DNA from: Nitratireductor mangrovi
Lineage (GTDB): Bacteria; Pseudomonadota; Alphaproteobacteria; Rhizobiales; Rhizobiaceae
Reading direction: 5' to 3'
NCBI RefSeq assembly: GCF_007922615.2
Contig: NZ_CP042301.2
Location: forward strand, 1,798,001-1,862,000
DNA: 64,000 nucleotides
How positions within the stretch are numbered: the first letter of the stretch is position 1; every line of letters begins with the position of its first letter. The notes beneath the pieces were generated by a model. That model saw nothing but the letters and a program-made list of their open reading frames with translations. It searched no databases and was not told the origin of the DNA. Both the position numbers and the translations under genes were made by a program. Below, one piece after another: positions 1 through 7,509 of the stretch.

Positions 1-1749
1 GTAGCGGATCTTCACGAAGGCATATTCGTCGGCGTGGGCGATGCCGGCGGCGTTGTCCGTCTTGGCCTCGCCATAGCGCAGATCGTCGATCACCTGCGCC
101 GGGCTGCCCTTCGGCGTGATCTCGTAGATCGCCGTGACCGAATGGCCTGAGCCGATGTCTCCGGCGTCGACGCGATCATTGTTGAAGTCCTCGCGCTTCA
201 GCGCCCGGGTCTCGTAACCGATCAGCCTGTATTCGGCGACCGCCTCGGGATTGAACTCGACCTGGATCTTCACATCCTTGGCAATCGGAAACAGCGTCGA
301 ACTCGCCTCCTGGACCAGCGTCTTTTCGGCCTCGGCGAGCGTGTCGATATAAGCCGCCGTGCCGTTGCCGTTCTGGGCGATCGTCTGCATCATCTGGTCG
401 TTGTAATTGCCGCGGCCGAAGCCGAACACCGACAGGAAGACGCCGGATTCGCGCTTGGATTCGATCAGCCGCTTCAGGTCCTCGTCCGAGGTCTGGCCGA
501 CATTGAAGTCGCCGTCGGTCGCCAGCATGACCCGGTTGACGCCGCCTTCCACGAAGCTTTCCTCGGCAAGGCGATAGGCCTGGCGCAGGCCGGCTTCGCC
601 GGCAGTCGACCCGCCGGCGCCGAGCTTGTCGAGCGCAGCCAGGATCTTTGCTTTCTCCGAGCCTTTGGTCGGCTCCAGCACCGTGCCGGCACTTCCGGCA
701 TAGGCCACGATCGAGATGGTGTCGTCCGCGCCCATGCGCTCGACCAGCAGCCGGAAGGCCGACTTCAGCAGCGGCAGCTTGTCGGGCTGGTTCATCGAGC
801 CCGAAGTGTCGACCAGGAACACCAGGTTCGACTTCGGGTTTTCGGCCGGCGCAACATCGTAACCCTTGATCGCCACATGCATCAGCTTGGTGTGGTCGTT
901 CCAGGGCGTCGGCATGACGGTGATGGTCGAGTTGAACGGCGTCTCGGCGTTCTCGGGCCCCTGCCAGTCATAGGGGAAGTAGTTGACCATTTCCTCGACG
1001 CGCACCGTATCGGCCTGCGGCAGCACGCCCCGCTTCAGCGAAGAACGCACGAAGGCATAGGACGCCGTATCGACATCGATCGAGAAGGTGGAGACCGGGC
1101 TTTCCAGCGCCGACTTCACCGGATTGGTGTCGAAAACCTCGAGCCGGTCGCGGTTTTCTTCCGGCACCGGCATCAGGTCGGGCGGCATCACGCCGGTGGC
1201 CGGCGGCGGGCTGGCGGCGATCCGCGGCGCGTTGAAGCCGTCGGCGCCGCGCATGTCGCGGTGTTTGGTGAGTTGGCCAATCGGCGCCGCAGGCTGCGAC
1301 ACGGCCATGTCCGCGGCCGGCTCCTCGGCTTCTTGCTGCCGTTTCGGTTCCGGCCTCGGCGCCGACTCGAGCGCCAGTTCGCGCTTGACCTCGCCCGCAC
1401 CGTCGCTTTCGGCGCTGCCCTCGCCGCCCGCGCCGGTGCTCAGCACACCACCGCCCAGGCCAGGGCCCAGCGGCTGTTCATTGAGCAGGTAAAAGGTCGT
1501 GTATCCAGCCACCGGCAACACCAGAAGGCTGGCGATGGCGGACGAGGAAAGCAGCTTGTGGTTCATGATCCGGCTCCAGAAGTTTCTTGTTCCGGAGCTT
1601 TGACGTTGCTGAGCAGCCGATCCTTGGGGCCGGCTCGAAAAATTTTCGTCGAAGACCGACAGCGCGGCTAAAACCGCGCGTTCGCGCGCTTCCTCGCTCG
1701 GCGCCGGAACGCGTGCCTTTCGCAGGATGTCCAGTTCGTCCTTGGCCAT
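1..1749 (-). CDS. VWA-domain membrane protein, YfbK-like (C-terminus off the window)
   Basis: Von Willebrand factor A protein of the YfbK / Ca-activated-channel-homologue type. The start at 1749 lies one base after the stop of the sigma-factor gene and gives a short acidic cytoplasmic head of about 61 residues. A single membrane helix (about residues 65-85), a Pro/Ala/Glu-rich linker, the vWF N-terminal domain and a VWA domain follow. The metal-binding (MIDAS) motif DTSGSMN is at about residue 313. The C-terminal YfbK-type domain runs off the left edge. A later in-frame ATG at 1566 would remove the cytoplasmic head; the 1749 start keeps the frame fully coding and sits tightly behind the sigma gene. 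Cytoplasmic head, one helix and a periplasmic sensor-like domain next to an ECF sigma gene suggest a regulatory partner of that sigma factor; this is inference. Family assignment is firm, function is not. Confidence 0.85.
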   Translation of the reverse strand, partial: MAKDELDILRKARVPAPSEEARERAVLAALSVFDENFSSRPQGSAAQQRQSSGTRNFWSRIMNHKLLSSSAIASLLVLPVAGYTTFYLLNEQPLGPGLGGGVLSTGAGGEGSAESDGAGEVKRELALESAPRPEPKRQQEAEEPAADMAVSQPAAPIGQLTKHRDMRGADGFNAPRIAASPPPATGVMPPDLMPVPEENRDRLEVFDTNPVKSALESPVSTFSIDVDTASYAFVRSSLKRGVLPQADTVRVEEMVNYFPYDWQGPENAETPFNSTITVMPTPWNDHTKLMHVAIKGYDVAPAENPKSNLVFLVDTSGSMNQPDKLPLLKSAFRLLVERMGADDTISIVAYAGSAGTVLEPTKGSEKAKILAALDKLGAGGSTAGEAGLRQAYRLAEESFVEGGVNRVMLATDGDFNVGQTSDEDLKRLIESKRESGVFLSVFGFGRGNYNDQMMQTIAQNGNGTAAYIDTLAEAEKTLVQEASSTLFPIAKDVKIQVEFNPEAVAEYRLIGYETRALKREDFNNDRVDAGDIGSGHSVTAIYEITPKGSPAQVIDDLRYGEAKTDNAAGIAHADEYAFVKIRY

Positions 1750-1750
1750 G

Positions 1751-2305
1751 TCAGTTTTCCCGGGCTCCGTCCTTCATCAGGACCTTGAGCCGCTTCTTTG
1801 CCTCGTGGATGTGCCAGGAGACGGTTGCCTCCGCGCATCCCATCACCTCCGAGGCTTCCTCGTGGCTGAGTTCCTCGCCATAAACGAGGAGCACGGCCTG
1901 GCATTGCTTGGTCGGCAATTGCCGAACCGCTTCCCAGAGCGCCCCGGCCTCGTCCTCGGCTTCCGCCGTCGGACCGCCCTCGGTCAGGGCCTGTACGGCA
2001 TAGGCCTCTGTCTTGGCCTTTTCGCGAGCGGTTTTTCGTCCGTGATCCCGCGCCGCGTTCAGCGTCAGCGTATAAAGCCAGGTCCGCAACCGGCCTTCGC
2101 CGCGAAAGTCCCGAAGAGCGCGCGCCAGCCGCATACACACCTCCTGGGCGATATCCTCGGCGTCCGTCTGGCGGCCGCACCAGCGCCACGCCACCCGGTG
2201 GATGAAGTCGTAGTGCCGCTCGACAAGGCGCGCGAAGGCCTCGCGGTCGCCTTGACGTGCGCGCGCCACAAGTCGCTCTTCATCCTTTTCCGTGCCGGCC
2301 AGCAT
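1751..2305 (-). CDS. ECF (sigma-70 family) RNA polymerase sigma factor
   Basis: A sigma factor of 184 residues that would direct RNA polymerase to alternative promoters. Region 2 (RLVERHYDFIHRVAWRW, then DAEDIAQEV) and region 4 (a helix-turn-helix with SHEEASEVMGCAEATVSWHI) are both visible, with a short linker between them and no region 1 or 3. The chosen ATG at 2305 has an AGAAGG-like ribosome site upstream; the frame is open for 50 more codons, but that part is low-complexity and unlike the family. Its stop is followed after one base by the start of the VWA protein, so the two are co-transcribed. No classical zinc-containing anti-sigma factor lies next to it. Confidence 0.9.
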   Translation of the reverse strand: MLAGTEKDEERLVARARQGDREAFARLVERHYDFIHRVAWRWCGRQTDAEDIAQEVCMRLARALRDFRGEGRLRTWLYTLTLNAARDHGRKTAREKAKTEAYAVQALTEGGPTAEAEDEAGALWEAVRQLPTKQCQAVLLVYGEELSHEEASEVMGCAEATVSWHIHEAKKRLKVLMKDGAREN

Positions 2306-2378
2306 CAGCGCCTTCTTTTGTCCCTGAGACGCCGCGACTTTCGCATTCCTTGGGTCGGGCCGGAACTTTTTTCGGCAG

Positions 2379-2990
2379 TCAGCGGCGCGAGCCGTAGAGC
2401 CTGAGGAAGAGCCTGATGGCGCGCTCGGCTCTTGCAGCGATCTCCTGACCCTCAAGCGACGGCAGCACCCCGATCGCCCGCCTGATCTGCAGATCGCCGA
2501 TCAGCAAGCCGATAAAGGTCTCCGCCGCCTCTTCATGATCGTCGCAGTCGAGCGCGCCTGCCTTCCTGCCGGCCTCGATCAGCCCGGCCAGCAAAGGCAG
2601 GATCGCATCGCGCCCGCCTTCCGCGATGGTGGCGCCCAGCGTGGCGGTTTCGTGAACGTCACCGACGGCCGCCCGGTTCAGCGCGACGGCCCGGTCGCTG
2701 GTCACCGTTTCCAGCAACATCGGCGCGAGTCCTCTCAGCACTTCGATAGGGTCGGCGTTACCCGACGCACTCCTTTCGAGATGCGTCCGCGCGGCCTGGG
2801 CCTTGCGGCGCACCAGCGAGGCGAACAGCGCCTGCTTGTTGCCGTACCAGCGATAGAGCGTTTCGTTGGAGGCAGCCGCGTGCTTGGCGATCACCAGCAT
2901 CGACGTCGCCTTGTAGCCCTTTTCCGCCAGCACCTCGTAGGCAGCCGCCTCGATCTGACGCTGCCGTTCTTCCTGCCGTTCCGCGCGCAA
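2379..2990 (-). CDS. TetR/AcrR family transcriptional regulator
   Basis: One-component repressor of 203 residues. The N-terminal helix-turn-helix (about residues 10-55) carries the family pattern AAYEVLAEKGYKATSM...ETLYRWYGNKQALFASLV; the rest is the ligand-binding helical domain. The start is TTG at 2990: a GGAG ribosome site lies six bases upstream, an in-frame stop lies just beyond, and no ATG is available. It is divergent from a small membrane protein at 3084, and the shared 93-bp spacer holds an inverted repeat, so autoregulation and control of that neighbour are likely. The ligand is unknown. Confidence 0.88.
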   Translation of the reverse strand: MRAERQEERQRQIEAAAYEVLAEKGYKATSMLVIAKHAAASNETLYRWYGNKQALFASLVRRKAQAARTHLERSASGNADPIEVLRGLAPMLLETVTSDRAVALNRAAVGDVHETATLGATIAEGGRDAILPLLAGLIEAGRKAGALDCDDHEEAAETFIGLLIGDLQIRRAIGVLPSLEGQEIAARAERAIRLFLRLYGSRR

Positions 2991-3009
2991 TTTGGTCTCC
3001 GCAAATCAG

Positions 3010-3046
3010 TTGACATTTACAGTACACAAGTTTACGGAAATGTAAA
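3010..3046. promoter_or_regulatory. Promoter and candidate TetR operator
   Basis: TTGACA at 3010-3015 is a good -35 box reading toward the small membrane protein. About 17 bases on begins the inverted repeat TTTAC-GGAAAT-GTAAA (3031-3046), where the -10 should lie. The spacer is clearly AT-richer than the genes on each side. Binding of the divergent TetR protein here would block transcription in the plus direction. The sequence is seen; the binding is inferred. Confidence 0.5.
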
Positions 3047-3083
3047 AGCGTACAGAACAATACGAAAACTGGAGGCAAAATCG

Positions 3084-3488
3084 ATGACCGAGACCCGTCC
3101 CGCGAACCCCGCCACCGCATCGCTGCTGGTGCTGATTATCCTGCAACTCGTGATGCTTGCGGCATTGTTCGCCCGTACGCCGCCGCATCCGCCGCTCGCG
3201 GTCGCACCCTTCGCGATGGCGCCATTCCTTGCCGCGGCAATCGCTGTGGCAGCGGCTGCGATGATGCTCGGCGCCGAGCGAACGCGAGGCGGCGCCGCGC
3301 TTTCGGCACTGGCCGCGTTGGCCGCGCTCGTTTCCTACGGGCCTCACAAATGGTTCGACGCGGCGATCCCCGAGATATGGCCTGCGGTGCTGACCGCCGA
3401 AGTCGCGGTCGGCGTCATCGCCTGGCGGCTCGTCAGGCTGTCGCCACTCGCCGCCAACGCACATCCGGCCGGCCACTCGTCGCGTTGA
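3084..3488 (+). CDS. Small multi-pass membrane protein
   Basis: A 134-residue hydrophobic protein starting at an ATG 13 bases after the beginning of a GGAGG ribosome site (3071). About four membrane helices are visible (around residues 13-31, 40-62, 70-85 and 95-115), with a short polar tail rich in His, Pro and Ser. I do not recognise the family. Being divergent from a TetR regulator with an operator-like repeat over its promoter, it is probably the regulated target of that protein, as TetR-controlled small membrane proteins often are. Confidence 0.6.
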   Translation: MTETRPANPATASLLVLIILQLVMLAALFARTPPHPPLAVAPFAMAPFLAAAIAVAAAAMMLGAERTRGGAALSALAALAALVSYGPHKWFDAAIPEIWPAVLTAEVAVGVIAWRLVRLSPLAANAHPAGHSSR

Positions 3489-3511
3489 TGCGTTGGGAGC
3501 CAGTGCAATGT

Positions 3512-4060
3512 CTACCGAGGCCGCGCCGGGTTGCCCGCCACGATGGCGTCGGCCGCGACATCCTTCGTCACCACCGAACCGGCGCCGACGAGGGCGCGAT
3601 CGCCGATGGTGATACCCGGCAGGATGATCGCGCCGCCGCCGACCCAGACGTCACGTCCGATGGTCACCGCCAGCGCGCGCTCAAGCCCCTTGGCGCGCAA
3701 TGCCGGATCACGATGATGGTCGGCGCAGTAGATCTGGACCGCCGGTCCGAACATGCTGCCGGCGCCAACCCTGACGGGTGCCGTGTCGAGCACCGCGCAG
3801 CCGGCGTTGAAATAGACGCCGTCGCCGAGAAACAGGTTGAAGCCATAAGCGCAATGGAAGGGCGCCTCGATGAACGCACCCTGCCCCAACGCGCCGAACA
3901 GTACGGCAAGCTCGGGAGCCATCGGCCCGCGCTCAGCGGGCGGCATGGTATTGTGGGCGTGAACCGCCGCCCGCACCGTTTCGCGCAGCCGGTCCAACTC
4001 CGGGTCGATACAGCAATACCATTCCCCGGCCGCCATCTTTTCACGTTCGCAGCGTGTCAC
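3512..4060 (-). CDS. Sugar O-acetyltransferase, NodL/LacA/Maa type
   Basis: Acetyl-CoA-dependent O-acetyltransferase of the left-handed beta-helix family, 182 residues as usual for the group. The N-terminal EREKMAAGEWY segment is the family's maltose/galactoside acetyltransferase cap. The hexapeptide repeats follow, with the conserved NAGCAVLDTAPVRVG, the catalytic-region His in CADHHRDP, and the C-terminal IGDRALVGAGSVVTKDV and AGNPAR. The start is GTG at 4060; an ATG at 4036 would cut off the cap. NodL of rhizobia acetylates Nod-factor backbones, but generic members act on many sugars and nothing here points to nodulation. Confidence 0.88.
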   Translation of the reverse strand: MTRCEREKMAAGEWYCCIDPELDRLRETVRAAVHAHNTMPPAERGPMAPELAVLFGALGQGAFIEAPFHCAYGFNLFLGDGVYFNAGCAVLDTAPVRVGAGSMFGPAVQIYCADHHRDPALRAKGLERALAVTIGRDVWVGGGAIILPGITIGDRALVGAGSVVTKDVAADAIVAGNPARPR

Positions 4061-4256
4061 CAGTCTTGTTCCCGCTCTTGAGAAAATGCTCCATCAGGAC
4101 CACATAGGCCCTGCAGCCGCTGCGGGCCGATTCACGTCATCACCGGTGGGCTTCCCGCCTTGTCGCGTGGGCGCCCCTCCCCAATCGGCTCAATGGACTC
4201 AGGCCCGATCGGTCGCTAACTATCGGAGAAAGCCCAGCCATGGAAAGGCCTCCGGC

Positions 4257-6014
4257 GTGAACCAGCTTCGCGTTCAACGCAGGCTCGCCGCCATCCTCGT
4301 CGCGGACGTGGTCGGCTACAGCCGCTTGATGCGCGCCGACGAGGCGGCAACGCTCGCCCGCCTGTCGCGGCTGCGTGGCGACGTGCTCGACCCCAAGCTG
4401 TCCGAGTATGGCGGCCGCCTTGTGAAGTCGACCGGCGACGGGCTGCTGGCGGAGTTTCCGAGCGCCGTCGACGCCGTGCAATATGCGGTCGACGTCCAGA
4501 CCGGCCTCGTCGCCCGCAAGGCGGAAGCGCCGGAAGAAACCCTTCAGCTCAGGATCGGCATCAATGTCGGCGACGTCGTCATTGAAGGCGACGACCTGCT
4601 TGGTGACGGCGTCAACGTCGCTGCGCGCCTGGAGGGCATTGCCGAGACGGGCGGCGTCTGCATCTCCGCCTCCGTCTACGACCAGGTCCGCCACAAGCTC
4701 GACCTCGACTTCGAGGATCGTGGCCTGCGGGAAGTCAAGAACATATCCGAGCCGGTACGAACCTACGCGGTGAAACCCAAGGGCGCGGCGCAAAAACAGT
4801 CTGGAGACGGCCGCCTGATGATCACCGACGTGCCTTCGATCGCGGTCCTGCCGTTCGACAATATGAGCGGCGATGCCGAGCAGGACTATTTTTCCGACGG
4901 CATCACGGAGGACATCATCACCGATCTGTCCAAGATCTCAGAACTGTTGGTGATCGCCCGCAACTCCTCGTTCACCTACAAGGGCCGCGCTGTCGACGTG
5001 AAGCAGGTCGCCCGCGAACTTGGCGTGCGACACGTGCTTGAAGGATCGGTGCGCAAGGCCGGCAACCGCGTGCGCATCACCGCGCAGCTCATCGACGGTC
5101 GCACCGGCGGCCATGTCTGGGCCGAGCGCTACGACCGGGTTCTTGAGGATATCTTCGCCATCCAGGACGAGATCACGCTGTCTATTGTGGGCGAGTTGAA
5201 GCTTCGGCTCGACCTCCTGGAACGCGACCGCCTGGGCACGACGCCGTCGGCCAATGTCGACGCCTACGATCTCGCCTTGCGTGCTCGCGAAAAGCTCATG
5301 GCGACCGCCGATCGCGGCTGCGCCGAAGAAGCAATGGCCATGTTCGAGCGTGCGCGCGAACTCGATCCGCAATTTGTCGCCCCCAATGTCGGCCTGGCCT
5401 TCGCCCATATCATGGCCTACACCAACGCTTGGTCGGACGATCCCGAGGCGTCGCTTGACTATGCCAATGAACGCGCCAGAACGGCCGTCAAGCTTGGCCC
5501 GGTCGATCCGCTGGCCCGGCGAGCCTATGCCGTCGCGCGGTTGTGGAAGCGCGATCTCGACGGTGCGTGGGACGAGCTGGCCCGCGCGACGGAACTGGCG
5601 CCGAACGACGCCGAATTGCTTGCCACCCGCTGCAACATGCTGACCTATCTGCACGAGCCGGCTGCCGCCGTGGCAAACATGGAAAAGGCGATGCGGCTCG
5701 ATCCGCGCTACCCGAGCATGTGGACCCACTTCCTCGGCCATGCCCGTTTCATGATGGGCGACTACGAGGGCGCGGTCCGCGAGTTCCGTGAGCGGATCGC
5801 ACGGCAACCCAACACGGATCTGTCGCGCGCCTTCCTGGCGTCATCCTATGGTCATCTCGATCGGCCGGAGGACGCGCAACGCGCCTGGGACGACATGCTC
5901 GCCGTCAATCCGGACTATTCGCTCGAGCAGAAGCAGCGCGTGTTGCCCTACAAGGATCCTTCCGACTGGACCCGCTTCCTGGAGGGCCTGCAAAAGGCCG
6001 GCTTGCCACGCTGA
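4257..6014 (+). CDS. Class III adenylate/guanylate cyclase with TolB-like and TPR domains
   Basis: A cytoplasmic nucleotide cyclase of 585 residues. The catalytic domain is residues 1-170: metal-binding Asp17 (ADVVGYS) and Asp61 (STGDGLLAEF), and transition-state Asn120 and Arg124 (GDGVNVAARLEG), are all present, so it should be active. A TolB/FlgO-like segment follows (about 195-320, starting SIAVLPFDNMSGD), then several TPR-type helical repeats to the end. This three-part layout is common and multi-copy in rhizobia. Start: the GTG at 4257 has a GGAAAGG ribosome site about nine bases upstream and begins just before the cyclase fold. The frame is open back to an ATG at 4086, but that part is low-complexity. 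The signal that the TPR part senses is unknown. Confidence 0.85.
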   Translation: MNQLRVQRRLAAILVADVVGYSRLMRADEAATLARLSRLRGDVLDPKLSEYGGRLVKSTGDGLLAEFPSAVDAVQYAVDVQTGLVARKAEAPEETLQLRIGINVGDVVIEGDDLLGDGVNVAARLEGIAETGGVCISASVYDQVRHKLDLDFEDRGLREVKNISEPVRTYAVKPKGAAQKQSGDGRLMITDVPSIAVLPFDNMSGDAEQDYFSDGITEDIITDLSKISELLVIARNSSFTYKGRAVDVKQVARELGVRHVLEGSVRKAGNRVRITAQLIDGRTGGHVWAERYDRVLEDIFAIQDEITLSIVGELKLRLDLLERDRLGTTPSANVDAYDLALRAREKLMATADRGCAEEAMAMFERARELDPQFVAPNVGLAFAHIMAYTNAWSDDPEASLDYANERARTAVKLGPVDPLARRAYAVARLWKRDLDGAWDELARATELAPNDAELLATRCNMLTYLHEPAAAVANMEKAMRLDPRYPSMWTHFLGHARFMMGDYEGAVREFRERIARQPNTDLSRAFLASSYGHLDRPEDAQRAWDDMLAVNPDYSLEQKQRVLPYKDPSDWTRFLEGLQKAGLPR

Positions 6015-6039
6015 GGCTCCGCGCCGCGCGCGGTGGCAC

Positions 6040-6711
6040 TCACCGCACGAACGCCGCCATGTGGAAAGCCTGCTGTTCCTCGCCGTAACGCCACGCCGCG
6101 CCGACTGGGCAGGCCTGCCGCGCGAGGCAGCCCTTCGTCCGGCATGACGGGCCGCTCGCCGAGCGCACATGGCTCCGGCAAGCGTCATGGTCGTAGCGCT
6201 CTTCCTTGACCGCTCCTGCCGGACAGGCGGAAAGGCAGGGTTTTCCGATACATGCATCGCATGGATGATTCGATGCGCGAACCGGATCCAAGGGGATGGC
6301 TTCGTCGAAAAGCAGCGCACCGCGATAGGCATGCCAGAGCCCGAACGCGGGATGGATGAGGACACCCAGCGGCGACGGCCGCAGTCCTTCGGCGCGCATT
6401 GCCCAGCGCTGGAACGGCAGGAAAGGCCTGTCGGAGGGAAACACCGCGCGGGCCGAAAACGTCGGCGCTACCGCGCCGATGACGTCCTGACACCAGCTAT
6501 CGAGAGGATCGGCAAGATCGGCCGGCAGCGCCGCGCGCCAGCGCGAAAAATGCGGCCAGAACGCCCCGCCGGCATTGCCGACCAGAACGATCGAACGCGC
6601 GCCCCTGCCGGACGGCCCCGGCGGAGTATCGTCGTCAGTCCCGAAGTCGAAACCGCCGCGCAATGACAGCCCATGCTCGGCGAGCGCCTCGGCCAGTTGA
6701 TCGAGGTTCAA
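6040..6711 (-). CDS. Ferredoxin-like 4Fe-4S protein, QueG-related
   Basis: A 223-residue protein with a conserved N-terminal domain (SIVLVGNAGGAFWPHF) and a C-terminal cysteine-rich part. Cys151, 154, 159 and 163 form a CxxC-x4-C-x3-CP set. Cys178, 190, 195 and 201 form a second, irregular set. The layout recalls ferredoxin-like relatives of epoxyqueuosine reductase. The start is TTG at 6711, overlapping the stop of the upstream LysE gene by four bases, which implies translational coupling. An unrelated-looking extension in the same frame further upstream was rejected. Electron partner and substrate are unknown. Confidence 0.65.
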   Translation of the reverse strand: MNLDQLAEALAEHGLSLRGGFDFGTDDDTPPGPSGRGARSIVLVGNAGGAFWPHFSRWRAALPADLADPLDSWCQDVIGAVAPTFSARAVFPSDRPFLPFQRWAMRAEGLRPSPLGVLIHPAFGLWHAYRGALLFDEAIPLDPVRASNHPCDACIGKPCLSACPAGAVKEERYDHDACRSHVRSASGPSCRTKGCLARQACPVGAAWRYGEEQQAFHMAAFVR

Positions 6712-7337
6712 GGCGTGATCGGATTGCGGCTGTCGGCCAGGATCTTGCCGCCGATCGCCACGAAGCAGACGCCCGCGGCGCGCTCGATCCAGTGGCGGGC
6801 GCGCCCGAATGACCGGATCACCGGGGCCGACGACATGCACAGGCTGACGAAGGCGTACCATAGAGCCGAGCTCGCCATGACCAGCGCCACCATTGTCGCC
6901 ATCAGCCACCCGGGCGTTTCGGCGGTCACCGAGGTGGCGAAGACGCTGGCAAACAACACCACGGCCTTGGGATTGGTCAGCGTGACCAGGAACCCGAACA
7001 GCAGCGAATTCCCGCGCGAGCCTTTTTCATCATCGATCTCGATCGTTTCCGGTTTCGCGAGCACCAGCCTGATGCCGAGATAGATCAGATAGGCGCCGCC
7101 CACTGCCCTGACCGCCCAGGCCAGCCATTCGAACTCGACGAGGACGGCCGACAGCCCGACCAGACTGAGCGTGGCATACATTCCGAGCCCGAGAGTCACG
7201 CCGAGCGTCGTCATCAGCCCCGCCGCTGTGCCGCGCGTCATCGACGAACGCACCACGGCGACGAAATCGGGGCCCGGCAGGATCAGCGCCGGGATGAAGA
7301 TGGCGAACACGGTGACGAGCAGGACGGCGGGTTCCAT
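6708..7337 (-). CDS. LysE/RhtB family amino-acid exporter
   Basis: Inner-membrane exporter of 209 residues with the family's six-helix pattern. Diagnostic features are the N-terminal helix ending in LPGPDFVAVVRSSMTRG, the helix after GLMTTLGVTLG, and the central FLVTLTNPKAVVLFASVF. Members export amino acids or homoserine-like compounds; the substrate cannot be read from sequence. It overlaps the following Fe-S protein gene by four bases, so the two form a unit. The nearest other gene is the MttB methyltransferase on the same strand, 172 bp upstream. Confidence 0.9.
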   Translation of the reverse strand: MEPAVLLVTVFAIFIPALILPGPDFVAVVRSSMTRGTAAGLMTTLGVTLGLGMYATLSLVGLSAVLVEFEWLAWAVRAVGGAYLIYLGIRLVLAKPETIEIDDEKGSRGNSLLFGFLVTLTNPKAVVLFASVFATSVTAETPGWLMATMVALVMASSALWYAFVSLCMSSAPVIRSFGRARHWIERAAGVCFVAIGGKILADSRNPITP

Positions 7338-7509
7338 GGGGCACGGGCCTCGAAATGCGGCTACTCGAACAAGTCAACCACCACGTCCGCCCGCTTGCAA
7401 TAAGCACGGTCGTGATAGCTCACCCCTGGTCTGGCCCCCGCACCGTCGAGCGCCAGACTTCCTTGTGGATGATGTCGGCCACTTTAGCCCGGCCGTCTTC
7501 GGGCTTCTT

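Noticed and set aside
1564..1566. ATG at 1566 as the start of the VWA protein
   Set aside because: The frame continues with convincing coding sequence to ATG 1749, one base after the sigma stop; the later start would delete the cytoplasmic head.
3512..4060. Nodulation gene nodL
   Set aside because: Only the family level is supported; no nod box or other nod genes in the window.
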